18,154 nucleotides of DNA from contig JADLBT010000079.1 of the NCBI GenBank assembly GCA_020847555.1, positions 1-18,154 of the forward strand, given 5' to 3'. The DNA comes from Gemmataceae bacterium (GTDB taxonomy: Bacteria > Planctomycetota > Planctomycetia > Gemmatales > Gemmataceae). The notes under the pieces were generated by a model, which saw nothing but the letters and a program-made list of their open reading frames with translations, made no database searches and was not told the DNA's origin. Positions 1-7,623 of the stretch are shown here, one piece after another. Positions within the stretch are counted from its first letter, which is position 1. Every line of letters begins with the position of its first letter. Position numbers and translations under genes: made by a program.

Positions 1-1
1 G

Positions 2-598
2 CCTCTCATCGAGCCACTCGCTGCCCCGGTCTTGCAGGGCGAGCGCTACGCCGGCCGGCCGGTGTACTTCTCGGACGTGGTGGTGCGGCGCGACAGCCCG
101 TTTCAGTCGTTCGCCGACCTGCGCGGCCGGTCGTGGTCGTACAACGAGCCACGATCGCACTCGGGGTACGGCGTGACGCGCTACTGGCTGGTGCGCCTGG
201 GGGAGACGCGCGGTTTCTTCGGCCGGGTGCTGGAGGCGGGCTGGCACGAACGGTCCCTCCGGCTGGTCGCAGCCGGGGAAGTGGATGCGTCGGCGATCGA
301 CTCGCAGGTGCTCGCCGTCGCCCTGCGCGACCACCCGGAACTGGCCGAGCGGCTGCGCGTGCTCGCCACCCTCGGACCGTCCACGATTCAGCCGGTGGTT
401 GCGGCCCGTCGGTTGCCGGAGGCGCTGAAAGAGGATCTGCGCGCGGTTCTGCTGGAACTCGGGGAAGATGAGGAGTCGCGCCGCCAGCTGGCCCACGGCT
501 TCATCGACCGCTTTGCGCCGGTGGACGACGCCGACTACGACGACATCCGCGCGATGCTGGCGGCCGCCGAGCAGGCAGACTTCCTGACGCTCCGGTAG
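2..598 (+). CDS. PhnD-like phosphate/phosphonate ABC substrate-binding protein (5' truncated)
   Basis: The reading frame is open from the window edge, so the N-terminus and any signal peptide are missing; 198 residues remain. A TTG at 32 lies inside the domain and is not a believable start. The visible text resembles the C-terminal lobe of PhnD-type periplasmic binding proteins: VLQGERYAGRPVYFSDVVVR, then SFADLRGRSWSYNEP with a SHSGY motif of the ligand-binding cleft, then GEVDASAIDSQV, where such proteins recognise that the gene dosage of bound ligand dictates uptake. The family delivers phosphonate, phosphite or related oxyanions to an inner-membrane ABC permease. No permease or ATPase gene follows: the next gene is on the opposite strand, so partners could only lie upstream of the window. 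The substrate cannot be read from the sequence. Some planctomycete homologues are orphan PhnD-like proteins, so a sensory role is also possible. Confidence 0.8.
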   Translation, partial: PLIEPLAAPVLQGERYAGRPVYFSDVVVRRDSPFQSFADLRGRSWSYNEPRSHSGYGVTRYWLVRLGETRGFFGRVLEAGWHERSLRLVAAGEVDASAIDSQVLAVALRDHPELAERLRVLATLGPSTIQPVVAARRLPEALKEDLRAVLLELGEDEESRRQLAHGFIDRFAPVDDADYDDIRAMLAAAEQADFLTLR

Positions 599-625
599 CG
601 CCGTCGCCGTCGCTGGCGCTCTACC
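594..625. repeat. Degenerate inverted repeat with GAGCGCCAGCG core
   Basis: An imperfect inverted repeat begins over the stop codon of the PhnD-like gene (GGTAGCGCC at 594-602) and ends at 615-625 (GGCGCTCTACC). The right side contains CGCTGGCGCTC at 611-621, the exact reverse complement of a core found in the perfect inverted repeats at 7624-7685 and 12782-12836. It lies between two convergent genes and could be a decayed member of that repeat family or a weak bidirectional terminator. Confidence 0.45.
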
Positions 626-647
626 AGCTCGTTGTCACGGGCCGGCG

Positions 648-863
648 CTACTTCTTCTGGCACCACGGGGCGCCGCAGGACGGGCCTTCGGGGTTGCAGT
701 TCATGGGGAGGGCGTTGCTGGCGGTCTGCGGCCTGGCGGGCAGGCTCAGGAGACGCTCCACCTGCTCGCCCTGGCACGCGGGGCACTCGACCGATTCGCC
801 GTCGAACACCAGGGCCTCGAAGGTATGGGCGCACCGCTGGCAGGCGTACTCGTACAGGGGCAT
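648..863 (-). CDS. FmdB-type zinc-ribbon protein
   Basis: This 71-residue protein opens with MPLYEYACQRC and has a second CPAC knuckle, giving four zinc ligands at C8, C11, C27 and C30. That is the layout of the FmdB/CxxC_CxxC_SSSS small zinc-ribbon family, first named from a putative regulator of formamidase/amidase genes; the biochemical role of the family is poorly defined. The tail after residue 40 is polar and has three further cysteines (MNCNPEGPSCGAPWC), which may add a second metal site or be disordered. The start is supported by AAGGAG about eight bases upstream. It starts 18 bases after the rhomboid protease gene stops, so the two are probably co-transcribed. The family call is firm; the function is not known. 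Confidence 0.85.
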   Translation of the reverse strand: MPLYEYACQRCAHTFEALVFDGESVECPACQGEQVERLLSLPARPQTASNALPMNCNPEGPSCGAPWCQKK

Positions 864-881
864 GGCCGGGTCTCCTTGCGC

Positions 882-1856
882 TCAGGAACGTCGTCGTTTG
901 TAGATCTCGCTGGCCCGGAGCAGGATGGCCCGTTCGCTCTCCGTCAGGCTGGCCTGGCCGGACCGGGCCACCTTCTCGAGGACGGCGTCCAGTTTCGCTT
1001 CCAGCTGCTCGTCCAGATCGCTGCCCGACGCTGCCGCCGCGCCCGGCGGGGCCGCGTGGACGGGCTCGCCGTGCCGGTCGTCCTCGCGATAGACGCGCAG
1101 CCGCGGTCGGGAGCGCGCCAGGCGCCACGCCCGCAGCCGGGGGAGAATGCTGGACAGGCGCCAGTGCAGCTTGTAGTAGAGGAAGGCGAACGCAGCCCCG
1201 CCGAGGTGGACGGTGACCGCCACACGACTGGCCGTCTGGCCGAGGAACAGGAACGTGTCCTGCACCACCTGGAAGATGACGAACGCCCAGATCGGCACCG
1301 GCAGGACGAAAAACAGCAGGATTGTTCGGGTGGGGAAGTGCAGGGCGCTGAGCACCATCACCGCCGTGACCGCCCCCGAGGCGCCGATGCACTGGCGCTG
1401 CCCGGTGATCGCGCCGGCCGCCAGGAACGCTACCCCACCGGCGAATGCCGCGCCGAGGTAGAAGCTCAGGAACTCGCGCGGACCGTACAGCTGCTCCAGG
1501 TCGCTGCCGAACATCCAGAGGAACCACATGTTGAACACGATGTGCCAGTACCAGCCGCTCGGGGGCGGGAAGCCGGTGCCGGGGTCGTGCAGGAAGGCGT
1601 AGGTGAGCAGGCGCCACACCTGGCCCTCGAAGACCTTCTGGACGTCGAGTAGCAGGGCGTCGGTAAACGGGCCAGGCAGCCAGCTGACGAAGTTCCCGTC
1701 CCAGTCGCGCACGCCGCCAACGCGCGTGAGGAGCTGCACCACGAAGATCGCGATGTTGACGATGATGAGCCACTTGCAGACCTGGCCCCGGAGGTGGAAC
1801 GCCCCCAGGAAGTTCGGCCCATCACGGCGGTAGTACTCGCGGTCGTAGATCCCCAT
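882..1856 (-). CDS. Rhomboid family intramembrane serine protease
   Basis: A multi-pass membrane protein of 324 residues with the rhomboid signature: WR in the first loop (W81-R82), an HxxxN pair in the second helix (H105, N109), the catalytic serine in GASGA (S160) and the catalytic histidine in HLGG (H217). Rhomboids cut single-pass membrane substrates inside the bilayer. The hydrophobic core spans about residues 27-230. After it comes a soluble arginine-rich linker and a helical C-terminal segment ending SLTESERAILLRASEIYKRR, similar in look to the C-terminal domain seen in many bacterial rhomboids. The ATG at 1856 is chosen over a GTG at 1868 because MGIYDREYYR is the usual opening of the family and a GGGGAC stretch sits just upstream. 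It is followed closely by the FmdB-type gene. The substrate is unknown. Confidence 0.93.
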   Translation of the reverse strand: MGIYDREYYRRDGPNFLGAFHLRGQVCKWLIIVNIAIFVVQLLTRVGGVRDWDGNFVSWLPGPFTDALLLDVQKVFEGQVWRLLTYAFLHDPGTGFPPPSGWYWHIVFNMWFLWMFGSDLEQLYGPREFLSFYLGAAFAGGVAFLAAGAITGQRQCIGASGAVTAVMVLSALHFPTRTILLFFVLPVPIWAFVIFQVVQDTFLFLGQTASRVAVTVHLGGAAFAFLYYKLHWRLSSILPRLRAWRLARSRPRLRVYREDDRHGEPVHAAPPGAAAASGSDLDEQLEAKLDAVLEKVARSGQASLTESERAILLRASEIYKRRRS

Positions 1857-1944
1857 GACCGTCCCCACGGCGACGACGGAACTGCTGACGCTTCCTTTGT
1901 ATCACAACCGCGAGCACAAGGGGAAGAGGATAGCCGGAGGGCCG

Positions 1945-1992
1945 CAGGCAGCCAAAGCCCACGGGACGCTACCCGTGGGCTTTGGCTGCCTG
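1945..1992 (-). terminator. Perfect 21-bp hairpin with GCCCACGGG core, probable terminator
   Basis: Arms at 1945-1965 and 1972-1992 are perfect complements around the six-base loop ACGCTA. The inner part pairs GCCCACGGG with CCCGTGGGC and is flanked by AAA and TTT. The stem begins 14 bases after the stop of the minus-strand gene ending at 2006, the right place for a terminator of that gene, and lies before the start of the rhomboid gene. There is no long T-run after the full stem. The same core recurs at 16395-16418. Confidence 0.6.
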
Positions 1993-2005
1993 GTGCCTGC
2001 TGTCC

Positions 2006-2491
2006 TCACGGGGCGCCTTCTGGCGGCGGTTGGCGGAACAGGACCATGTCGTGCCGGCGGATCACCACGCCGTCCTTGGTGTCCGGCCGCGGACCCATCG
2101 TGTAGACGCCGAACTTGCCCGTGCTCGTCTCCGCCAGGTACAGCGCCGCCTGGCCCTGAGTGATCGTGCCCGTCGTCATCAGGAAGTGGACCTCCTGCTT
2201 CGGCTTGAGGTTGAACTCGCTCACCAGGTCCACCTCCGCCCAGCCGACCAGCTTGCCGTTGGCCCGGTTGATGACCGTCCCCATCAGCTTGCCGGACCGA
2301 TAGTCCAGCAGCCAGACGCCGTCGGTCGGCGAGCGCGGGCCGACGGTCACCGGCCCGGTGCAGAGGATGTAGTCCTCGAAGCGGTCGTTGGCGGCACGGG
2401 CCGGGGCCGGGCGGTCGAAGCAGAGGAACGCGCCGACGGCCCCGAGCAACAGCCCCACGCCCAGCCACAGGAAGCGCCCGACGTCTCTCAT
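2006..2491 (-). CDS. Membrane-anchored protein of unknown function
   Basis: A 161-residue protein that I do not recognise as a named family. The N-terminus (MRDVGRFLWLGVGLLLGAVGAFLCF, described by its hydrophobic run at about residues 7-24) is a signal anchor or signal peptide, followed by PAPARAA, a possible signal-peptidase site. The rest is a soluble, mostly beta-strand-like domain with TDGVWLLDYRSGKLMGTVIN, which reads like one blade of a repeat or a small beta barrel, and it ends in a proline-rich tail. It is expected to face the periplasm. An AAGGAG sits six bases before the ATG. The gene is monocistronic: a hairpin follows it and a divergent gene lies upstream. The sequence gives no enzymatic motif. 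Confidence 0.8.
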   Translation of the reverse strand: MRDVGRFLWLGVGLLLGAVGAFLCFDRPAPARAANDRFEDYILCTGPVTVGPRSPTDGVWLLDYRSGKLMGTVINRANGKLVGWAEVDLVSEFNLKPKQEVHFLMTTGTITQGQAALYLAETSTGKFGVYTMGPRPDTKDGVVIRRHDMVLFRQPPPEGAP

Positions 2492-2545
2492 GCCCCTCTC
2501 CTTGCCTTGCGAAAGGAACCCTCCGATCTGCGCCTGCGTCTTCGG

Positions 2546-2570
2546 TGCCCGCCCCGAGGAGAGGCGGGCA
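2546..2570 (-). other. GC hairpin in predicted 5' leader
   Basis: TGCCCGCC at 2546-2553 pairs with GGCGGGCA at 2563-2570 across a nine-base loop. It lies between the predicted minus-strand promoter near 2624-2653 and the gene starting at 2491, so it would fold in the leader of that transcript. There is no recognisable riboswitch or terminator T-run. Confidence 0.35.
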
Positions 2571-2623
2571 GGTCAGGCGGGCTGGGGAAGGGACCGCGGA
2601 GGTGGCGGCCCCTCTCACGCGGC

Positions 2624-2653
2624 ACTATACCAGGGAGCCGCCCTCCGCTCCAA
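2624..2653 (-). promoter_or_regulatory. Predicted sigma70-type promoter for the gene at 2491-2006
   Basis: On the minus strand TTGGAG (2653-2648) and TATAGT (2629-2624) are separated by 18 bases; the -10 box matches five of six consensus positions and the -35 box three. The predicted leader is about 125 bases. It is read by eye only. Confidence 0.4.
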
Positions 2654-2659
2654 CAGGGG

Positions 2660-2689
2660 TTGGCCGGCGGGAAGTCAGTCAGGTAAAAT
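2660..2689 (+). promoter_or_regulatory. Predicted sigma70-type promoter for the phosphatase-family gene
   Basis: TTGGCC (2660-2665) and TAAAAT (2684-2689) are 18 bases apart, in one of the few AT-richer spots of a GC-rich intergenic region. The start codon at 2736 would follow after a leader of about 40 bases. It is back to back with the predicted minus-strand promoter; the two -35 boxes are six bases apart. Confidence 0.42.
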
Positions 2690-2735
2690 GCAGCGGCATT
2701 GCCTCATCCTGCCGCGGCGACCGGGGGGTCCACTC

Positions 2736-3875
2736 ATGAACGAGAAGCGCCTGCGCGCTCTTGCGCCCCTGCTCGCGGCGCTCCTCAAGAACCGGCGCGT
2801 ACGCGGCCTGGCTCCCCTGCTGCTGGTCCTGGCGCTTGTTGCGGTCGTCGCGTTCGTCTTCTGGCAGCGCCCGGCGCAACCAACGTCGCCGTCTGCCGCC
2901 GCGGGCGACTACCTCTTCTGCTCCTGGAACGCCGAGAACTTCTTCGACGACCAGAACGACAAGCGAACCGGCCCGGGCGACCGGGAGTTCGACCCGTGGC
3001 TCGCGAACAACCCGGACCTCCTGAACCTCAAGCTGGCGAAGCTGACCGAGGCGCTGCTGAAGATGAACGACGGCAGGGGACCGGACGTACTGGCCCTGTG
3101 CGAGGTCGAGAGCGTCCGGGCGGCCGAGTTGCTGCGCGACGCGCTCAACAAGAAACTGACTGACCCCGCCCTGCACTACCGCCACGTCCTGATGAAGGAA
3201 CTGACCATCGGCCGGCACATCGCCCCGGCGATCCTTTCCCGCCTGCCGGTGGTGGCGGACCGGACGCGGGTACTCGGCAGCCGGCAGCGGATCCTGCAAG
3301 GCGTCGTGCGCGTCAACGGCCACGACCTGATTGTCATCGCCTCGCACTGGACGTCGCGCGTCGGCCGGGATGGGGGGAAGGAGGAAACCGGCAGCCCCGC
3401 GAACGAGAAGCAGCGCGTGAACTACGCCAAAACCATCTACGGGGCCGTCAAGGCGATGTGGCTCACCAATCCCGGGGTAGACGTGCTCATCTGCGGCGAC
3501 TTCAACGACACGCCCGCGGATCTCAGCGTGACGAAGTTCCTCCACGCGACCGGAGACATGCAGGCGGTCCGGAACCCGGGGGACGAACTGCGGTTGTTCA
3601 ACCTGTTCGCCGGCAAGGATCCGGCCGCCGGCTTCGGCACCCATTACTACGGCGGGCGCTGGTTCATCTTTGATCAGCTCATCGTGACGCCGGGGATGCT
3701 CGACGAGCAGGGATGGGCATGCGTCCCCGAGTCGGCGCGCGTGGTGAACACCCTGGTGCGCCCCGGGGACCGGGTAGGCCGGCCGTGGCGCTTCGGCGCG
3801 CCCAGGGACCGCGCACCGCGCGGCTACAGCGACCATTTCCCGGTGACGGTCCGACTCCGCGTGGCGATGCCCTGA
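2736..3875 (+). CDS. Membrane-tethered endonuclease/exonuclease/phosphatase family protein
   Basis: A 379-residue protein with one N-terminal membrane segment (about residues 27-46, LAPLLLVLALVAVVAFVF) and an exported catalytic domain of the EEP superfamily (DNase I-like fold). All the superfamily motifs are visible in order: SWNAENFF, the metal-binding glutamate in LCEVES, SHWTSR, CGDFNDTP, FDQLIV and SDHFPV. These enzymes cleave phosphodiester or phosphomonoester bonds using Mg2+; members include nucleases, inositol phosphatases and sphingomyelinases, and the substrate cannot be decided here. The frame stays open upstream to 2388, but the ATG at 2736 is preceded by a GGGGGG run eight bases away and starts the hydrophobic anchor. 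The gene is monocistronic, with a predicted promoter at 2660-2689 and a hairpin after the stop. Confidence 0.92.
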   Translation: MNEKRLRALAPLLAALLKNRRVRGLAPLLLVLALVAVVAFVFWQRPAQPTSPSAAAGDYLFCSWNAENFFDDQNDKRTGPGDREFDPWLANNPDLLNLKLAKLTEALLKMNDGRGPDVLALCEVESVRAAELLRDALNKKLTDPALHYRHVLMKELTIGRHIAPAILSRLPVVADRTRVLGSRQRILQGVVRVNGHDLIVIASHWTSRVGRDGGKEETGSPANEKQRVNYAKTIYGAVKAMWLTNPGVDVLICGDFNDTPADLSVTKFLHATGDMQAVRNPGDELRLFNLFAGKDPAAGFGTHYYGGRWFIFDQLIVTPGMLDEQGWACVPESARVVNTLVRPGDRVGRPWRFGAPRDRAPRGYSDHFPVTVRLRVAMP

Positions 3876-3881
3876 CCCGCG

Positions 3882-3918
3882 GTCGGGTGAGACCGGCGTC
3901 CTGTCGGTCCCACCCGAC
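3882..3918. terminator. Hairpin between convergent genes
   Basis: GTCGGGTGAGACCG (3882-3895) faces CGGTCCCACCCGAC (3905-3918), pairing with one mismatch around a nine-base loop. It lies seven bases after the stop of the phosphatase-family gene and 21 bases from the stop of the convergent gene, so it could act as a bidirectional terminator. There is no strong T-run on the plus strand. Confidence 0.5.
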
Positions 3919-3938
3919 ACCTGCATCTGGGCGGGCTA

Positions 3939-4715
3939 TTAATTTCCAGTGGGTATGGGACCGCGAGCGGGGGCAGGCTGGCGCGAAACCGGCTCCACGG
4001 CGAGGAGTCCCTCGGCGCGGTCCGGGTGCTTGTGGACGTACCACGCCAGGCCGGCGAAGAACATCTGCAACTGGGCCAGCGCCTGCTCCGCCATCCGCGG
4101 TGCGGACGGCCCCATCAGCTTGCTCGCGAGGCTGGCGGTCGCGCTGTCGGTGCGCAGGAACAGGTCCGCCTGGTGGCGGATCACCGGGGCGCCATCCCGG
4201 GTGCTCCCCTCCGAGTGGCGGAGCAGGACCAGCGCCTTGACCGGCACCAGCGGCAGCAGCGGGGCCGGCCGGACCTTGCCCTCGGCGTACCAGATGCGCA
4301 GGTGCGGGGTGCGGTGGACCGTCTCCCAGACGATGTCGCTGCCGTGCTCGTCGGACCACCCGAACCGGCCGTTCCCGCGGTCGGTGATCGACAGGCACTT
4401 CGCCCCCAGACGCCGCCAGGCGGCGACCGCCCGGTCGGGGTGATCCATGAACCAGTAGTACGTGTTCGGGTCGCACACGAACGCCTCGGCGGGGCCGTGC
4501 GAGAACAGGGTCGGCCGGTCCACGGCCCGCCGCGCCCCCTCGCGGACGTGCGGTGGCAGCTGGTCGAACGGCACCTGGGCGGCGGCACGCACCCGCTCCA
4601 GCGCCGTGTCGCTGCGCGGCGCTCCTTGCTGAGCCCTGCCCGCACCGGCCGCGCCGGACCAGACGACGGCCGCTGCCAGGCCGACCCAACTCCACCGGAT
4701 TCGAGGATCCTGCAT
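3939..4715 (-). CDS. Predicted secreted protein of unknown function
   Basis: A 258-residue protein with no family I recognise. The N-terminus has a hydrophobic stretch (WVGLAAAVVWSGAAGAG, about residues 10-26) followed by RAQQ, typical of a secretory signal peptide, so the mature protein is expected in the periplasm. The body contains FVCDPNTYYWFMDHPDRAVA, LGAKCLSITDRGNGRFGW and WETVHRTPHLRIWYAEGKVR, with many aromatic residues that suggest a compact ligand-binding or lipid-contacting fold. A segment around PLVPVKALVLLRHSEGS is also hydrophobic. The tail is proline-rich. GAGAGG lies six bases before the ATG. It stands alone on its strand, convergent with the phosphatase-family gene and divergent from the HEAT-repeat gene. 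No catalytic motif is evident. Confidence 0.78.
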   Translation of the reverse strand: MQDPRIRWSWVGLAAAVVWSGAAGAGRAQQGAPRSDTALERVRAAAQVPFDQLPPHVREGARRAVDRPTLFSHGPAEAFVCDPNTYYWFMDHPDRAVAAWRRLGAKCLSITDRGNGRFGWSDEHGSDIVWETVHRTPHLRIWYAEGKVRPAPLLPLVPVKALVLLRHSEGSTRDGAPVIRHQADLFLRTDSATASLASKLMGPSAPRMAEQALAQLQMFFAGLAWYVHKHPDRAEGLLAVEPVSRQPAPARGPIPTGN

Positions 4716-4864
4716 CGTCTACCTCTCGGCAAGCAGGTGGATGTGACCGTACGCTCTTCCTTTACATCGAGTGCCGGACGTGCCGACATGAACGATTCTG
4801 CCCGATTCGCGGCCCGCGGCGCGTTGGCGGCACGCCGTTCGTACAGGCGCGGGACCGATTGCCC

Positions 4865-4894
4865 TTGTCCGCTCGCCGCCGGTTCGCCTATAAG
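4865..4894 (+). promoter_or_regulatory. Predicted sigma70-type promoter for the HEAT-repeat gene
   Basis: TTGTCC (4865-4870) and TATAAG (4889-4894) are separated by 18 bases; the -10 box matches five of six positions. It would give a leader of about 70 bases before the ATG at 4972. No comparable promoter was found for the divergent gene starting at 4715. Confidence 0.45.
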
Positions 4895-4971
4895 TCCCGG
4901 CCGGCAAGCGGTCCCGGGCCGCCGTATGCTTCAGGCCCGGGTCCACGTCCTGACGTTTGGGAGCGCGTGTC

Positions 4972-6102
4972 ATGGGCCTCGGCTTTTTCCGCCGCAAGGG
5001 GTGGGTGTGCGCCCTGGTCGTCGCTGTCGGCCTCGGCGCCGCGGGGTGGCTCAACCGCACTGCTCTTCTCAGCTGGTACTACCTGCGCGGGCTGGCGGGC
5101 GCGGCAGACGGGGACCGGGCGACCTGGGTCGAGCGGGTCGCCGGCCTGGACGAGGAAGCCATCCCTGGTCTGCTCGCCCACCTGGCCAGCGCGGACGCCC
5201 GGATCTGCGCCAACTGCGAGGCTGCCCTCTCCTGCCTGGTCCGTCGGTGGGGGGCCGGGGACGGGCGGTCGGTGCGCGTGCTTGAGCAGCTGACCGGGCG
5301 GTTCGGTGCGTTGAGCGGGCCAGGTCAGGAAGCGGGGCTGGAACTGGTCCTCGCCGCGCTCGGGCCGGACCGGGGCAAGGCGGCGCCGCCATCCCTGGTC
5401 GAGGCTGCGGGGCCACTGCTGGCCGTCGCCGCGAAGGCGGGTGAGTCGGGTGTGCGCCTGCGGGCACTTGCCCTCGCCGACGTCCTGGCGGAGCGCACCG
5501 GGGCGCGGTGGGCAGCTGCCTATCGCACGCTGGTCGGCGGCGCGCTGAGCGACCGGGATGCCGAGTGCCGGGTGCGGGCGGTCCACCTGATCCTGCACGC
5601 CGCGCTGCGGAAGGAGACGGCGCTGCTGGGCAAGGTCGTCCCGCTGCTGCGCGATCCGGCCGCGCAGGTGCGCCGGGCCGCGCTGCTGGCGGTCGGAATG
5701 GCCGAACAAACGATCCGGGAGGACGACCTGCTCCCGCTCCTGCACGACCCCGACGCGGAGGTACGCCGGCTGTGCGAGGGGGCGCTGCGCGGCCGCGGGC
5801 TGCAGGAGGATCATTTGCGGCTCGCCCGCCTGATCTCGTCGCGGAAGGCGGAGGACCGGCTCGGCGTGGTGCTGCACCTGCGGGACGCGGAGGATCTCGA
5901 CCCGGGCGTCTGGCTGCGCCGCCTCAGCCACGATCCGGACCAGGCGGTGCGGTTCGCAGCGATGGCCGCGGCGGATCGGCTCCGGGTCGATCTCGGCGAT
6001 CGACTGCGCGCGATGCGCAATACGGATCCCAGCCCCACGGTCCGGCAGTGGGCGGGGTACTACCTGCAACGGCGAGCGTCCCCGGAGAGAACACGGCAGT
6101 AG
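4972..6102 (+). CDS. Membrane-anchored HEAT-repeat protein
   Basis: A 376-residue protein with an N-terminal membrane anchor (about residues 11-26, GWVCALVVAVGLGAAG) and then an almost entirely alpha-helical body. Paired helices of about 30-35 residues recur with the HEAT pattern, clearest in LLRDPAAQVRRAALLAVG, LLHDPDAEVRRLCEGALRG, LSHDPDQAVRFAAMAAADR and MRNTDPSPTVRQWAGYYL, where a D-P/D turn is followed by V-R and an alanine-rich helix. HEAT scaffolds bind other proteins; the partner is unknown. A TTG at 4957 in frame is rejected: GGGAG at about 4959-4963 is well placed for the ATG at 4972. The gene converges on the hydrogenase operon, with a hairpin between them, so there is no reason to link it to hydrogenase function. 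Confidence 0.88.
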   Translation: MGLGFFRRKGWVCALVVAVGLGAAGWLNRTALLSWYYLRGLAGAADGDRATWVERVAGLDEEAIPGLLAHLASADARICANCEAALSCLVRRWGAGDGRSVRVLEQLTGRFGALSGPGQEAGLELVLAALGPDRGKAAPPSLVEAAGPLLAVAAKAGESGVRLRALALADVLAERTGARWAAAYRTLVGGALSDRDAECRVRAVHLILHAALRKETALLGKVVPLLRDPAAQVRRAALLAVGMAEQTIREDDLLPLLHDPDAEVRRLCEGALRGRGLQEDHLRLARLISSRKAEDRLGVVLHLRDAEDLDPGVWLRRLSHDPDQAVRFAAMAAADRLRVDLGDRLRAMRNTDPSPTVRQWAGYYLQRRASPERTRQ

Positions 6103-6103
6103 A

Positions 6104-6133
6104 AAAGCCCACCGGCCGCGGCTCGTGGACTTT
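6104..6133 (-). terminator. Terminator-like hairpin at the end of the hox operon
   Basis: AAAGCCCAC (6104-6112) pairs with GTGGACTTT (6125-6133) with one mismatch; the loop contains a small GCCGCGGC palindrome. Read on the minus strand the stem ends GGTGGGCTTTTC, giving a short T-run about 40-70 bases after the hoxH stop. It also follows the convergent HEAT-repeat gene by two bases and may serve both. Its arms resemble the GCCCACGGG hairpins elsewhere in the window. Confidence 0.55.
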
Positions 6134-6171
6134 GCAGAGCCTCCTCTCACACCACGTCCGGTGTCCCTGCA

Positions 6172-7593
6172 TTAGCGCCTTGCCGACGCGACCACGGTGC
6201 CGTCCGGCGCGATCAGCTCGACGTGCAGCGGCATCTGACCGACAGCGTGCGTCGAGCAGCTGAGGCACGGATCGAACGCCCGGATGCCCGCCTCGACCCG
6301 GTTGAGCACCCCTTCGGGAATCTCCTTCCCACGGACGTAGCGCTTCGCGATCTGGGCGACCGTGCGGTTCATCGCGAGGTTATTCTGGCCGGTCGCGATG
6401 ATCAGGTTGATGCGCTGCAGCACGCCGTTGCTGTCCACCTGGTAGTGGTGGAACAGCGTCCCGCGCGGCGCCTCACTCACCCCGACGCCCTCCAACTGGT
6501 TGACGTCCGCCTGCGCCCGCAGGTGCGTTGACGACAGGTCCGGGTCGTCGAGCAGCGTCTCAATGAACTCGGTGGCGGCGAGGATCTCGATCAGCCGCGC
6601 GTAGTGGTACAGGAACGACGAATTCGCGACGCGGCCGCAGCGCTGGCGGTACTCGGTCAGCTCCCGGTCCGCGAGCGGCATACCCATGTGGGTGCAGATG
6701 TTGAGGCGGGCGAGCGGGCCGACCCGGTAGATACCCTTCGGGTAGCCGAGCGGGCGGTAATACGGCGATTTCAGGTAGGAATTCCCCTCGACGGCCTCGC
6801 CGATGTACGCGCGGTACTGCGACGGGTCGAACGACGCCACGACCACTTTCCCCTCGCCATCCACGAAGCGCAACACCCCGTCGTAGTGCTCCCACCCACC
6901 GTCCGGCCGCACCAGGGACAGGAACAGCGAGGGAAAATCGCCGAACGTCTCGATCTCCTCGCGCGCCCCGTCGAGCAGAGTCTTGAACCGCTCCAGACCG
7001 AGCAGCGCCGTCGCGCGCGACTCGCCTACCCGGCCGCGCAGGTAGTCGCGCCACCTGTCCGACAGTCCCTCGCGCACCCCGCCGGGCACGGTCCAGGCCG
7101 GATGAATGCGCCTGCCGCCGAGGCTCTCGATCACCTCCTGACCGAACTGCCGCAGGCGAATGCCGGCCCGGGCCAGCGCGGGGGCGGCGCCGATCAGGCC
7201 GAACACGTTACGCTTCGCCGGGTCGCCGTCGAACCCCATGAACAGGTCCGGCCCGCTCAGGTGGAAGAAGCTCAGGGCGTGCGACTGGATGATCTGGCCG
7301 AGGTTCATCAGCCGGCGCAGCTTCTCCGCGGCCGGCGGGACGCGCACCGCCAGCAGCTGGTCGCCGGTCTTCGACGACGCCATCAGGTGACTGACCGGGC
7401 AGATACCGCAGATGCGGGCGCTGAGGCCGGCCATCTCCCAGAACGGGCGGCCGACGCAGAAGCGCTCGAAACCGCGGAACTCGGTCACGTGGAACTGGGC
7501 GTCGGTGACCGCGCCGGCGTCGTCGAGGAAGATGCTGATCTTCGCGTGCCCCTCGATGCGGGTCACCGGGTCGATAACGATGCGCTGCGGCAT
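6172..7593 (-). CDS. hoxH: Bidirectional [NiFe] hydrogenase large subunit HoxH
   Basis: The 473-residue catalytic subunit carries the Ni-Fe(CN)2CO active site of a cytoplasmic NAD(P)-linked (group 3d type) hydrogenase, which interconverts H2 with protons and electrons. The four nickel/iron cysteines are present: C62 and C65 in [11 protein letters not shown] and C443 and C446 in [16 protein letters not shown]. The conserved RIEGH is at residues 12-16. A 24-residue extension follows H449, the usual site where a dedicated endopeptidase (HoxW) trims the precursor after nickel insertion. The ATG at 7593 is preferred over an upstream GTG at 7620 because the family begins near [16 protein letters not shown] and GGGAGA lies about eight bases upstream. 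It is the last gene of the hox operon, separated from hoxY by about 100 bases with a perfect hairpin. Confidence 0.97.
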   Translation of the reverse strand: MPQRIVIDPVTRIEGHAKISIFLDDAGAVTDAQFHVTEFRGFERFCVGRPFWEMAGLSARICGICPVSHLMASSKTGDQLLAVRVPPAAEKLRRLMNLGQIIQSHALSFFHLSGPDLFMGFDGDPAKRNVFGLIGAAPALARAGIRLRQFGQEVIESLGGRRIHPAWTVPGGVREGLSDRWRDYLRGRVGESRATALLGLERFKTLLDGAREEIETFGDFPSLFLSLVRPDGGWEHYDGVLRFVDGEGKVVVASFDPSQYRAYIGEAVEGNSYLKSPYYRPLGYPKGIYRVGPLARLNICTHMGMPLADRELTEYRQRCGRVANSSFLYHYARLIEILAATEFIETLLDDPDLSSTHLRAQADVNQLEGVGVSEAPRGTLFHHYQVDSNGVLQRINLIIATGQNNLAMNRTVAQIAKRYVRGKEIPEGVLNRVEAGIRAFDPCLSCSTHAVGQMPLHVELIAPDGTVVASARR

Positions 7594-7623
7594 GGGACGT
7601 TTCTCCCGAATAAGCCCCACCTC

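Noticed and set aside
535..1773. Long open frame on the minus strand overlapping the rhomboid gene
   Set aside because: It is rich in R, A, P and G with no domain signal, and overlaps two genes with clear families; a by-product of high GC in another frame.
2388..2735. In-frame extension of the phosphatase-family gene
   Set aside because: It overlaps the divergent gene and both predicted promoters; the ATG at 2736 has a ribosome-binding site and begins the membrane anchor.
2679..3926. Minus-strand open frame of over 400 codons opposite the phosphatase-family gene
   Set aside because: The plus-strand frame has all EEP motifs; the antisense product shows no recognisable fold.
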